Below are positions 7,877 through 16,735 of a DNA stretch of 64,000 nucleotides, piece by piece. The stretch is from Paenibacillus glycinis (lineage in GTDB: Bacteria; Bacillota; Bacilli; Paenibacillales; Paenibacillaceae). The translations under genes and the position numbers were made by a program. Positions within the stretch are counted from its first letter, which is position 1. Each line of letters opens with the position of its first letter. Where the stretch lies: NCBI RefSeq assembly GCF_009909185.1, contig NZ_JAAAMV010000009.1, forward strand, positions 186,001 to 250,000. Direction: 5' to 3'. The notes under the pieces were generated by a model. That model saw only the letters and a program-made list of their open reading frames with translations, was not told the origin of the DNA and ran no database searches.

Positions 7877-7920
7877 ACGAAAGCCGCCTGCCGGGCATAA
7901 AACCGGCAGGCGGCTTTCGT
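7877..7920 (+). terminator. long perfect hairpin
   Basis: 18-base perfect inverted repeat (ACGAAAGCCGCCTGCCGG and its complement) with an eight-base loop. It closes the small membrane peptide gene. From here to 8240 is about 320 bases of very AT-rich DNA with no gene, presumably the promoter region of the chitinase gene. Confidence 0.8.
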
Positions 7921-8240
7921 ATAGTTCAAATTATGTCTTCCTATCTAGGGTTTGTTTCCAATAGAGCCGTTAGCATTATTTTTGTTGTGCAATTATGTAT
8001 TTATATAGGAAAGGGGACTTATTTCCATTAATATCTTCCGTTCATGATAATAATTGAAAGCGTAAACGATTATTACGCATAAATAAATTGATATATTGTT
8101 CTATATTTCATTATTTGTATTAACTGGTATCGAAACCTACAATAGCCTTACCATAAGCAAGCCTGCAGCATGAAGTGCTTATGTTGAACGGCATCATACG
8201 AAGATGCAACCCCATAATTTCACTATTTAGGAGGTTTACC

Positions 8241-9287
8241 ATGTTATCCGTCATTAAATCCGCATTCAACAACAACTATGTCTCGGCCGAAGACCAAGGA
8301 GCCAGTCCGCTGATCGCCAATCGTACGGCGGCAAAGGGTTGGGAAACCTTTAACGTAATTAACAACCCGGATGGTACCATCTCTTTCCTCTCGTCGGCCA
8401 ATAACAAATACGTTACCGCCGATTTGAACGAAAATACGAAACTGATCGCAAGAGCGACGACGATACAAGCATGGGAGAAATTCAAACGCGTCGATCGCGG
8501 CAACGGAAAGGTCGCCTTGCAAGCCGTGGCCAACAATCAATACGTATGCGCGGACATGAACCTGGAAGGCGTGCTGTATGCGAATAGACCGACGGCTTCG
8601 GGCTGGGAAGAATTCGTGATCGCCGCTCAGCCGAATCAGAATCCGGAAGCTCCCGCCCAGCAGCCTTCCGGCGGATTCGTCGTAACCGAGCAGCAGTTCA
8701 ACCAAATCTTCCCGGGTCGCAACCATTTCTATACCTATGCCGGATTAGTCGCCGCTACGAGCGCGTATCCCGCTTTCGCCAAAACGGGCGGCAGTACGAT
8801 CGAACGCCAAGAAGCCGCCGCGTTCCTGGCCAACATCCATCACGAGACAGGCGGACTCTATCACATCGTCGAGGCGAACAAGGCTAACTATAACCACTAT
8901 TTCGACTATAACAGCAAATATAAAGTCGTTCCCGGCAAGCAATATTACGGTCGCGGTCCGCTGCAGATCAGCTGGAACTACAATTACGGGGCCGCCGGCG
9001 AGGCGCTCGGCCTTCCGCTGCTCTCGAATCCGGATCTGGTCGCGCAGGATCCTGCCGTCGCGATGAAAACGGCGCTGTGGTTCTGGAACACGCAGACGGG
9101 TGCCGGCAAGATGACGTGCCACAATGCGATGATTCAATCCAAAGGATTCGGCGAAACCATCCGCACCATCAACGGCGCCTTGGAGTGCAACCGCGGCGGA
9201 GGCGGCGCCGTGCCGAACCGGGTCGAGCAATACAAGAAAATTTGCGCCATTCTCGGCGTTGCTCCGGGCGACCATCTTAGTTGCTAG
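8241..9287 (+). CDS. GH19 chitinase with N-terminal beta-trefoil (fascin-like) domain
   Basis: 348 residues; start fixed by AGGAGG at 8229-8234. Residues 1-128 hold three trefoil repeats, each with NN.YV.A followed about 15 residues later by A.GWE.F (NNNYVSAEDQG, NNKYVTADLNE, NNQYVCADMNL), the fascin/actin-crosslinking type fold often used for carbohydrate binding. After a Pro/Gln linker the catalytic GH19 domain runs from about 146 to the end, with the general-acid Glu E202 in HHETGG and the substrate-cleft motif YYGRGPLQISWNYNYG. The predicted reaction is endo-hydrolysis of chitin or chitosan. No signal peptide is present at this start or at in-frame alternatives, which is odd for a chitinase. 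Followed 76 bases later by the pectate-lyase-fold gene in the same direction. Confidence 0.9.
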   Translation: MLSVIKSAFNNNYVSAEDQGASPLIANRTAAKGWETFNVINNPDGTISFLSSANNKYVTADLNENTKLIARATTIQAWEKFKRVDRGNGKVALQAVANNQYVCADMNLEGVLYANRPTASGWEEFVIAAQPNQNPEAPAQQPSGGFVVTEQQFNQIFPGRNHFYTYAGLVAATSAYPAFAKTGGSTIERQEAAAFLANIHHETGGLYHIVEANKANYNHYFDYNSKYKVVPGKQYYGRGPLQISWNYNYGAAGEALGLPLLSNPDLVAQDPAVAMKTALWFWNTQTGAGKMTCHNAMIQSKGFGETIRTINGALECNRGGGGAVPNRVEQYKKICAILGVAPGDHLSC

Positions 9288-9363
9288 ACCTGCCTCGCAG
9301 GAGATTCAGATCCGCGGCATACGATCAAATTCTGCCGATCAGGCAAGAGAAAGAGGGACGACA

Positions 9364-11826
9364 ATGGCTCAAGCATGGCGAAGCACCTTATATCCGGACA
9401 ATTGGAAGCCGGGGTATACAGATACGCAGGGCAACTTTCTCCAAGACTTTTCTTACGCGGGTTATTGGCGAGGAGAAAAGCCGATTCCGTCCGCGCCGCC
9501 CGGCGCCGTCCATAACGTCGTAGCGCAATACGGAGCAGACGCCAGCGGACAAGCGGATTCGACGGCGGCCATCCAGAATGCGATCAATGCGGCCGGTGCC
9601 GCGGGAGGCGGCGTCGTTTACTTGCCCGCGGGGACATACCGCGTTCGCCCGCAAGGCGCGAGTTCAAGCGCGCTGTGGATGAAGCAGAACAATGTCGTTC
9701 TGCGGGGAGCCGGTAAGACCGCCACGTTCATCTACAACGATACGCCGAACATGCGGGAGAAATCGGTCATTCGCGTAGCGCCGGACCATTCCGCCGACTG
9801 GCATAAGCCGACGAACGCGCCGACGTCCATCCGAAGCGACGTCAACCCGATGGCGACCGTGATTCCCGTCGGCAGCGTCGGCGAATATGCGGTGAATGAT
9901 TTTATCGTCCTGCATGCCGATGCTACGGATGCCTTTTTGGCCGAGCACGGGATGTCCGGCAAGTGGGACGCGGGTACCGTAAAAGGACCGACCTTTTACC
10001 GAAAGATCACGGCCATCGACAAAGCGGCCAATACGCTGACGCTCGATATTCCGATTCGCTATGCGCTAAAGACGAGAGACAAGGCAAGGATCTATAAAGT
10101 AGGCGAAATGCTGTCGGAGATCGGGATCGAGCAATTGTCCGTCGGCATGAAGCAGCATACGGGCTCCAGCTGGGGAGATCTGGATTACAAGAAGCCGGGA
10201 ACCGCGGCGTATGACGTGCATGCCGCGAAAGCGATCGGGTTTTCCAACGTCAAGAACGGCTGGATCGATCAAGTGGACAGCTTCAAGCCTTCGTCCAACG
10301 CGAGCGACCTGCATCTGCTGTCGCATGGGATCGTCCTATATCAGTCTCGCACGGTAACGGTTCAGAACACGCATATGCAAAAGCCTCAGTATAGGGGAGA
10401 AGGCGGGAACGGGTATCTCTACTTGATGCAGGGCGAGGATAATTTGGTGCAGCATGCCGCGGCGACCCTGGGAAGACATAGCTTTACCTTCCAATACATG
10501 TGGACCAGCGGCAACGTCATTTACGATAGCACGTCGAACAAACCGCGTCTGGCCACCGATTTTCATATGTACCTGAGCATGGCGAATCTGCTGGACAACA
10601 TGACGATGAACGGCGATTATATCGAAGCGGTCTATCGGCCTTACGGAACCGTGGAGCATGGCTGGACCACGTCGCAATCGGTCATCTGGAACACGAACGG
10701 GGTCGCCTATGCCCAGGGACAGTCTGCGATCGTGAAATCCAGGCAGTTCGGTCGCGGCTATGTGATCGGTACGCGCGGCGCGGCCGCCGGCGTAGAGTAT
10801 ACGGTGCCTTCCGGCGATCGTTCGGCGCCGCAGGACTTTGTCGAAGGCGTCGGAACAGGAGGAGACCTGAATCCGCGGTCGCTGTACGCCGATCAGAAGC
10901 TGAAGCGAAGCGGCGAAGCGCCGGCCGTCCTCTTTGCGCCGATTCCCGGCAGGATCGAAGCGGAGCAATACAGCGCGATGAGCGGCGTGCAGACCGAGAA
11001 CACGAAGGATGCCGGCGGCGGCTTGAATGTCGGTTGGATCGAAGCCGGCGATTGGATGGACTACGCCGTGAACGTAACTGCCGCCGGGACGTATAAGATC
11101 GAGCTAAGCGTGGCGAGTCAAGTCGACACCGGTTCTATCCAGCTGAAATCCGGCGATACCGTGTTAAGCGCGATTGCCGTGCCGAATACCGGAGGCTGGC
11201 AAACCTGGAAGACCGTGAGCGGCGAAGCGAGTCTAAGCGCGGGCCAGAAGACGCTGCGCGTATACGCGGCAGGGCCGGGCTTCAATTTGAATTGGCTGCA
11301 ATTCACCATTCAAACGCCCGCCGCTCAACAACCTGCTACCGGACAGCCGTCAACCGGACAACCGGCGGCAGGGCAGCCGGCAGCCCAACCGCCGATAAAT
11401 CCGATCAAGAACCCCGGATTCGAAACGGGGAGTCTGGAAGGATGGACGGAGTGGCATAACGGCGCCGAATCGGCATGCAAAGCGGACTCCGACAAACCGC
11501 GCACGGGCAGCCATAAACTGACGCATTGGCTGGCCGGCGCGTATCAGCAGTTGACCTCCCAATCGCTGGCCGTGCCGAACGGCACCTATGCCGTCAGCGT
11601 ATGGGCCAGATCGGGCGGCGGACAAAAGGCGCTGCATCTGTACGCGAAAAATTACGGCGCCGCGGAGGTGCAAGCGGTAATCGGAAGCAATCCGGTCGTC
11701 GAGTATACGAAATTCACCATCGATAACGTCCAGGTCACGAATGGCCGAATCGAGATCGGCGTCTGGAGCGACGCGAAAGCGGGCAACTGGGCCGCGTTCG
11801 ATGATTTTGAGCTGTTGAGGAAATAA
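9364..11826 (+). CDS. pectate-lyase-fold protein with CBM6 and C-terminal carbohydrate-binding module
   Basis: 820 residues. Residues about 45-480 form a right-handed beta-helix of the pectate lyase superfamily: VVAQYGADASGQADSTAAIQ then GGVVYLPAGTYRV is the standard opening of that family. Residues about 527-650 are a CBM6-type domain (IEAEQYSAM.., GWIEAGDWMDYAVNV, LRVYAAGPGFNLNWLQF). A Gln/Pro/Ala linker (652-677) leads to a second galactose-binding-like module (NPGFETGSLEGWTEWH .. FDDFELL). It should bind and cut or remodel a polysaccharide; the substrate is not readable. The start at 9364 follows AAGAGGGACG. There is no signal peptide, as in the chitinase upstream, with which it is probably co-transcribed. 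Confidence 0.88.
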   Translation: MAQAWRSTLYPDNWKPGYTDTQGNFLQDFSYAGYWRGEKPIPSAPPGAVHNVVAQYGADASGQADSTAAIQNAINAAGAAGGGVVYLPAGTYRVRPQGASSSALWMKQNNVVLRGAGKTATFIYNDTPNMREKSVIRVAPDHSADWHKPTNAPTSIRSDVNPMATVIPVGSVGEYAVNDFIVLHADATDAFLAEHGMSGKWDAGTVKGPTFYRKITAIDKAANTLTLDIPIRYALKTRDKARIYKVGEMLSEIGIEQLSVGMKQHTGSSWGDLDYKKPGTAAYDVHAAKAIGFSNVKNGWIDQVDSFKPSSNASDLHLLSHGIVLYQSRTVTVQNTHMQKPQYRGEGGNGYLYLMQGEDNLVQHAAATLGRHSFTFQYMWTSGNVIYDSTSNKPRLATDFHMYLSMANLLDNMTMNGDYIEAVYRPYGTVEHGWTTSQSVIWNTNGVAYAQGQSAIVKSRQFGRGYVIGTRGAAAGVEYTVPSGDRSAPQDFVEGVGTGGDLNPRSLYADQKLKRSGEAPAVLFAPIPGRIEAEQYSAMSGVQTENTKDAGGGLNVGWIEAGDWMDYAVNVTAAGTYKIELSVASQVDTGSIQLKSGDTVLSAIAVPNTGGWQTWKTVSGEASLSAGQKTLRVYAAGPGFNLNWLQFTIQTPAAQQPATGQPSTGQPAAGQPAAQPPINPIKNPGFETGSLEGWTEWHNGAESACKADSDKPRTGSHKLTHWLAGAYQQLTSQSLAVPNGTYAVSVWARSGGGQKALHLYAKNYGAAEVQAVIGSNPVVEYTKFTIDNVQVTNGRIEIGVWSDAKAGNWAAFDDFELLRK

Positions 11827-11914
11827 GTCTGGAAGCCCGGCAGACCGATCGCAGGAATCGGTTCGCTCTGGCATGCAGCCGATTATACGAGCAGGGATCA
11901 AACAAGAGATAGGA

Positions 11915-11949
11915 AACAAAAAAGAGCCGCGCGACGGCTCTTTTTTGTT
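11915..11949 (+). terminator. rho-independent terminator of the glycan-enzyme unit
   Basis: AACAAAAAAGAGCCG / CGGCTCTTTTTTGTT stem with a five-base loop, T-run included. The rest of the gap to 12172 has no gene; it carries only the ribosome site and presumably the promoter of the NlpC gene. Confidence 0.88.
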
Positions 11950-12172
11950 TCGCGCTGCAGGCGCTGCAGGCGCGGTCGCATGCATAGATTAAAGCTATCG
12001 TGATGATAGAAAAAGAGACATTGATCCTTATGCGACAATTCGATAAGCTTGGGTTGTCGATTCGACATTCCGCTCACTCATTGAGGATCACAATGGCTCG
12101 CTGCTCCAATCCCTCGACAAAGGGATTTCGGCAAACGATTGTACGAAATTCAATGCATGGAGGGTGACTATC

Positions 12173-12661
12173 ATGAATGTCAAACAAACCGCGATTAAAA
12201 TTTCCGTCGTCGTTCTTTGGACGGCAACAGGCTTGACGGCTCTCGGCTCGGGACATATCGCAAAAGTGAATGCGCTTTCTTCCGAAACCGCTGTCAAACT
12301 GATCAAGTACAGCGATCATTATCTGGGAACGCCATATAAATTCGGGGCGAGCACGTCGACTACGCATTACTTCGACTGCTCGTCGTTTACGAAGCACGTG
12401 TTTGAAAAATTCGGCTATCGCTTGCCGCGAAGCGCGGCCGAGCAAGCCAAACTAGGGCATGCCGTATCGAAATCGGAATTTAAGAAAGGCGATCTCGTCT
12501 TCTTCAAGGTTCCGAGCCGCGGCAATTTCATCGGCCATGTCGGCATCTATGTCGGCAAAGGCAAAATGTTGAACACCTTCGGGTCCGGCGGCGTCAAGCT
12601 CGCGGACATGGACAAGTCCTATTGGACGGAGAATTTCGTTACCGCACGCCGTTTGGACTAG
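12173..12661 (+). CDS. secreted NlpC/P60 cell-wall endopeptidase
   Basis: 162 residues. An N-terminal signal peptide (basic MNVKQTAIK, hydrophobic core to about residue 28) precedes an NlpC/P60 domain: LGTPYKFGAS, catalytic C69 in FDCSSF, LPRSAAEQA, GDLVFF and catalytic H122 in IGHVGIYVG. These enzymes cut D-Glu-diaminopimelate bonds in peptidoglycan stems. No SH3 or LysM targeting domain is present, so it is a minimal single-domain form. ATG at 12173 is preferred to the GTG at 12164 because GGAGGG ends at 12164 and is then correctly spaced. Monocistronic, with a hairpin downstream. Confidence 0.92.
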   Translation: MNVKQTAIKISVVVLWTATGLTALGSGHIAKVNALSSETAVKLIKYSDHYLGTPYKFGASTSTTHYFDCSSFTKHVFEKFGYRLPRSAAEQAKLGHAVSKSEFKKGDLVFFKVPSRGNFIGHVGIYVGKGKMLNTFGSGGVKLADMDKSYWTENFVTARRLD

Positions 12662-12796
12662 TCCGAAGTGCGTTAGACGAAACCAATCGGCTTCGAATCA
12701 TGCAAGCAGGGCAGCCTATATGTACGATCGGCGCAAGATGACTGCCCTCGTTTAGATTGCCTGACGATGGGTACCGTTATACCTCGATGAAGAAGA

Positions 12797-12834
12797 TCGC
12801 CTTCACCGTATCGCAACGGGGAAGGCGGTTTTTT
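12797..12834 (+). terminator. rho-independent terminator
   Basis: TCGCCTTCACCG / CGGGGAAGGCGG stem (one mismatch, one wobble) with TTTTTT after it. It may serve the NlpC gene and stop reading into the converging germination operon. Confidence 0.75.
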
Positions 12835-12870
12835 CTACCTATTCATTGAACATCGAGTGAATAAATTCGT

Positions 12871-13986
12871 TTACGCATCGGGCTGCACGGTCTTTAACGC
12901 CGTTCGCGAAAATTTGCTGCGAATCACATAAAGGACGAACAGCAGCGGGATATACGCATACACGAAGTAAAATCCGATCTCGACCATCCGTACCCCTAAC
13001 CCGTGAATCTTGATGCGATCGTCGAACGGCAGAGCGGCCAAGAAGACGGCGAGCAGAATCGCGAGCAGCGACCAGGTGGGTTTAAGATTCGTCGTTCGTT
13101 TGATGATTCGCGTGCAGCTCCAAATCGAGAGACAGAGGACTGGGATAATGATCACAAGCCACATGCAGATAAATATAAACTCGATTCGTTCGATAAAGGA
13201 TAACTGGATCACTTTCAGCATAACGAAGGTCGGCCAGAAGGTATGCTGCAGCAGCCCCTCGCTAAAATACATGAAGGTGATGAACATGAGGGCGGCATAT
13301 TTGAGCGTGACGAATAACAATCCGATATGGGCCCATCTCGCATTGTTCTCCGGGGCCTTGATAAACGGAAAATAAAGCAGGATGCTTTCGAATCCCATAA
13401 AGAAGATGCCCGAATATTTGGAAGACGCGAGCAGCTCCCGAACCGGATGATAAAAGATCGGCATTAGATTGTTCACATGGCCGTATTTGAGGTTGAAGTA
13501 CAAAAAGAAGGGCAGCAGACTGGAGAACAGGAGCCCGAAAAAACAGTAGCCCACGATTACCCGAAATCCGCCGGAAACGGCGTAATACAGGATACAGACG
13601 AGCAGGAAGGCCAGCAACCACGTTGGAAAGTGAGGGAACATCCAAATTTGGATGATCTCGATATAACCGCGAAAGACCGTTAACGCGAGCAAAAGAAAGT
13701 ACCCGACCAACGCCAGGGAAACGATGCGGCCCACGGATTTGCCGAAGAGGAAGCCATGCAGGTCGATAACATCCTTGGCCGGATTGCCAAGCATCTTGAA
13801 GATCATCCATAGGATGACATGAAGGCTTAACCCCGTCAGCAGAACCACGATCCAAGTATCGTAACCGGACAGATCCAGCATGAAATGCTGAAAACTTAAA
13901 GCACCAGCCCCGATTACAGACGCATGGATGAGGAAAAACACGAAAAAGCCGGAGACCCTGTAGTTTTCCTTGACCATGTTCAGCAC
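12871..13986 (-). CDS. gerAB-like: GerAB-type spore germination permease
   Basis: 371 residues, about ten transmembrane helices, no signal peptide. Hydrophobic profile and the opening ENYRVSGFFVFFLIHASVIG (germination permease N-terminus) mark the B subunit of a GerA-type germinant receptor, a member of the APC transporter superfamily located in the spore inner membrane. It is thought to form the germinant-binding and ion-conducting part. The GTG start overlaps the stop of the GerC gene by one base (TAGTG), so it is translationally coupled and last in the operon. Gene order A-C-B differs from the common A-B-C. Confidence 0.9.
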   Translation of the reverse strand: MLNMVKENYRVSGFFVFFLIHASVIGAGALSFQHFMLDLSGYDTWIVVLLTGLSLHVILWMIFKMLGNPAKDVIDLHGFLFGKSVGRIVSLALVGYFLLLALTVFRGYIEIIQIWMFPHFPTWLLAFLLVCILYYAVSGGFRVIVGYCFFGLLFSSLLPFFLYFNLKYGHVNNLMPIFYHPVRELLASSKYSGIFFMGFESILLYFPFIKAPENNARWAHIGLLFVTLKYAALMFITFMYFSEGLLQHTFWPTFVMLKVIQLSFIERIEFIFICMWLVIIIPVLCLSIWSCTRIIKRTTNLKPTWSLLAILLAVFLAALPFDDRIKIHGLGVRMVEIGFYFVYAYIPLLFVLYVIRSKFSRTALKTVQPDA

Positions 13987-15047
13987 TAATGCCCCACTCC
14001 CAACAATTGGATCTTCACTTCCGTCCGCACCTCGAATTTGAGGTTTGGATACTGGCGGGCATAGAAGGTTTGCTCGTTCCAGCCCCGGTGGTGAGCTCGG
14101 TAAAGATTGCCGATCCCGACCGGATCGACTTCGTTTTTTTGGAAATTTTCCAGAATGGCTTTCATGTCGGCCGCCAAGCGACGTTCGATTTGTTCCTTGA
14201 CTTCGCGCATGTCGCGGTCGATCAAGATAACGTTCAAGTTTGCCGGATAATCGCCAAGGTCGATATCAAGCTTCAAGGAAATCAAGGCCGATTCGTTGTG
14301 CACGGTTACTTTGTGGGCCGAATGAATGATCCTGAACGAAATCAATTTGTTCTGTTCGTTTTTGAAGCTGTATCTGCTGGAGCGAACCTCGACATCTTTT
14401 TCTTTTAGGAGCTTGATGAACAGCGCTTGCTCATTGTTCAGCAGCAGCTTCAATCGGTCGCCGCGAAACACGCCTACGCCGTCCATGCGCAAAGCGCCTT
14501 TGCCGTCTTTGGTCAGCACGGGCAAGAAAACATCTTGCCCCGCCCCGAAATATTGGTCTAGAAAGAGATGGCCGTTGGTGTTCGGCGTATTCTCATACCT
14601 CATATTTTGTTCGACCAAGCGGGATAAATAGGCCGGCGGATAGTTTAACGACTCGGCCAAAATATCGCTCGCTTGATCGGGCGTGAGCACGATCTTGGCG
14701 CGATTGCTGATCAAGGGGTCCCGAACAATGCCGGTGGCTACCGCCGATATCCCTCGCCTTGCCAATTTTTCGTTAATGACAACCGTTTTTAATTGACCGC
14801 TTGCAATGGGATGGTCCGTTTGCGAAGCGAAAGGCGTGTATACCTCGCCATACGATTTCACGTCGCCCTCGAGCAATAACATTCTCGCTTTCTTCTCGTA
14901 GGCCAGATAAGTCGCGGTCACCTTGATTGCATCTCCGTGCGGGTCATTGCCGATGCTTTGGATGAGTTTAATCCGATCGACGATCTGTTGTTCCGCGCAG
15001 CCGGACAATAAGAAGCAGCAGAAGAGAAGCGGGATTGATCTGATCAT
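13986..15047 (-). CDS. gerAC-like: Ger(x)C-family spore germination lipoprotein
   Basis: 353 residues. Lipoprotein signal peptide with lipobox LSGC near residue 17, then the Ger(x)C fold: VDRIKLIQSIGNDPHGDAIK and the C-terminal region of ..GIGNLYRAHHRGWNEQTFY. It is the C subunit of the germinant receptor, anchored by lipid on the outer face of the spore inner membrane and needed for receptor function. It lies 27 bases after the GerA gene and overlaps the GerB gene by one base. Length is normal. Confidence 0.92.
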   Translation of the reverse strand: MIRSIPLLFCCFLLSGCAEQQIVDRIKLIQSIGNDPHGDAIKVTATYLAYEKKARMLLLEGDVKSYGEVYTPFASQTDHPIASGQLKTVVINEKLARRGISAVATGIVRDPLISNRAKIVLTPDQASDILAESLNYPPAYLSRLVEQNMRYENTPNTNGHLFLDQYFGAGQDVFLPVLTKDGKGALRMDGVGVFRGDRLKLLLNNEQALFIKLLKEKDVEVRSSRYSFKNEQNKLISFRIIHSAHKVTVHNESALISLKLDIDLGDYPANLNVILIDRDMREVKEQIERRLAADMKAILENFQKNEVDPVGIGNLYRAHHRGWNEQTFYARQYPNLKFEVRTEVKIQLLGVGH

Positions 15048-15074
15048 GAACGCGATTTCCCTTGCTTGATTTTT

Positions 15075-16547
15075 TTATTCGTGATTGTAATCATCGCTGC
15101 GATCTTTCTGCTTCGAAACCTTGTAGCGCTCAAGTTTGAGCGGGCGCAGGTATCGCTGCCGGTAATTCGTCATGCTGAATGGAGAGCGAATAAAACTGTC
15201 CGCGTAATCGCGGATCCGGAACGGGAACATCGGAAGGAGGTAAGGCGCGCCCAATGATTTTAAACGCAGCAAATGGCCGATCAATAGGAGAAATCCCATC
15301 GTAATGCCTAACCCGCCCCAGGCTGCCGCCAATGCAATGAACGGAAACCGCAAAAAACGAATCGTGTTCGCCATTTTGAAAATGGGGGTGACAAAGGAAG
15401 ACAGGGCGGACAGCGAGACCACGATGATCAAGATGCTGCTGGTGAGACCGGCTTGCACGGCCGCCGTCCCGAGGACGACGCCTCCTACGATCCCGAGCGT
15501 TTGTCCGACCTTGGTCGGCAGCCTGGCCCCGGCTTCGCGCAGCATATCGACCGTAATCTCCAGCAGCAGCACTTCTATGAGCGGCGGAAAAGGCACGTTC
15601 GCCCTGGATTCGATAATCGGGCCTAGCAGCTCCTGCGGGATGACGGAATAATGAAAGGTTAACACGGCAACATAGAAGGGGGAGGCCAGAATCGAGAAGG
15701 CGACGCCCATAAACCGGATACACCGAAAGAAAGAAGCCAGCACCCAAGGCAGATAATAATCTTCGGGCGAAGCGAAAAAATCAAACACGGTGCTAGGGCC
15801 GGATATGACATAAGGCGACCCGCCGCTCAAGACGGCCACTTGGCCGCTAAGAAGACAATATTTTGCCCGGTCCACGCGTTCGGTCGAAATATATAAAGGG
15901 AACGGCGAATTGGCATTATCCGTGATGACTTGATCGATCAGGGAACTATCGAACACCACGTCGAAATCGGCGTCTGCGATTCGCTGCCGGACGGTATCGA
16001 CATAATCGGGATTGCAAATCCCATCTACATATACAATGACGACGCGCGTTTGCGAAAGCGAGCCTTTGATGTACTCCTCGAACCGCAGATGTTCGGAAAC
16101 CAGCTCTTTGCGCAGTAAATTCAAATTCGTATCGAGATCCTCGACGAAGCCGGCCTTCGGGCCGATGACGCTATATTCGTTGTCCGCTTCGTTGTTGCTC
16201 CGGTACCCCCGCTTTAGATCCGCGACGTCGATTAACAGCCCTTCATGCAAATCGGGTTCCAACTGAACGAAAAGGAAGCCTCGAATCAATCGTTGCACGA
16301 TCTCGTCGACATCGGAGGACGCCTTGGTATTTTCCAACGGAATCACTCGTATTAAGGCATGCACATCGTCAAGCTCCGCATTCGAAGTTTGAATCCGGTG
16401 CAAGACCTCGTTATCGATCAGCTTCTGGTCCACGATGCTTCTGCAATACGTAAAATGAATCCGTTTCTCGCCGATCGCATGCATCGATTGCTCGAGATCG
16501 TTCGATTGGATGGTATCCTTCAAAACCGCGTAGATGTTGTCAGGCAT
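15075..16547 (-). CDS. gerAA-like: GerAA-type spore germination protein
   Basis: 490 residues. A large soluble N-terminal part (about 1-275) includes VVIVYVDGICNPDYVDTV and LISGQ/AVLSGGSPYVISGPSTVFDFFASPEDYYLPW-type elements cited here only as position (about residues 220-270), then four to five membrane helices from about 280 with the conserved PLIEVLLLEITVDMLREAG and GQTLGIVGGVVLGTAAVQAG. This is the A subunit of a GerA-family receptor. First gene of the A-C-B operon, with a GGAGAGG ribosome site and a sigma-G-like promoter at 16580-16609. Confidence 0.95.
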   Translation of the reverse strand: MPDNIYAVLKDTIQSNDLEQSMHAIGEKRIHFTYCRSIVDQKLIDNEVLHRIQTSNAELDDVHALIRVIPLENTKASSDVDEIVQRLIRGFLFVQLEPDLHEGLLIDVADLKRGYRSNNEADNEYSVIGPKAGFVEDLDTNLNLLRKELVSEHLRFEEYIKGSLSQTRVVIVYVDGICNPDYVDTVRQRIADADFDVVFDSSLIDQVITDNANSPFPLYISTERVDRAKYCLLSGQVAVLSGGSPYVISGPSTVFDFFASPEDYYLPWVLASFFRCIRFMGVAFSILASPFYVAVLTFHYSVIPQELLGPIIESRANVPFPPLIEVLLLEITVDMLREAGARLPTKVGQTLGIVGGVVLGTAAVQAGLTSSILIIVVSLSALSSFVTPIFKMANTIRFLRFPFIALAAAWGGLGITMGFLLLIGHLLRLKSLGAPYLLPMFPFRIRDYADSFIRSPFSMTNYRQRYLRPLKLERYKVSKQKDRSDDYNHE

Positions 16548-16579
16548 GAGCTACGCACCTCTCCGTGCTATCTTCGCCA

Positions 16580-16609
16580 TATTATGAGCCTGCGAGTGGA
16601 ATATTATAC
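16580..16609 (-). promoter_or_regulatory. sigma-G-type promoter of the germination operon
   Basis: Read on the minus strand: -35 GTATA (16609-16605), an 18-base spacer, then -10 CATAATA (16586-16580). This fits the forespore sigma-G consensus GHATR-N17/18-CATWHTR at every defined position. Germination receptor operons are classic sigma-G targets, so position and sequence agree. The expected transcript start is about 25 bases upstream of the GerA start codon. Confidence 0.75.
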
Positions 16610-16735
16610 CGTTTCGGTCCGAGGCGGAAGCGACGCAAGATCTTCGAGGGCGGGGAGCTGTTCGATTTTCGTTGCTAGAAACTTCCAAAAGTGATATCAT
16701 AATAGTATCAAAATTATATCGAGGTGCATGAGATT

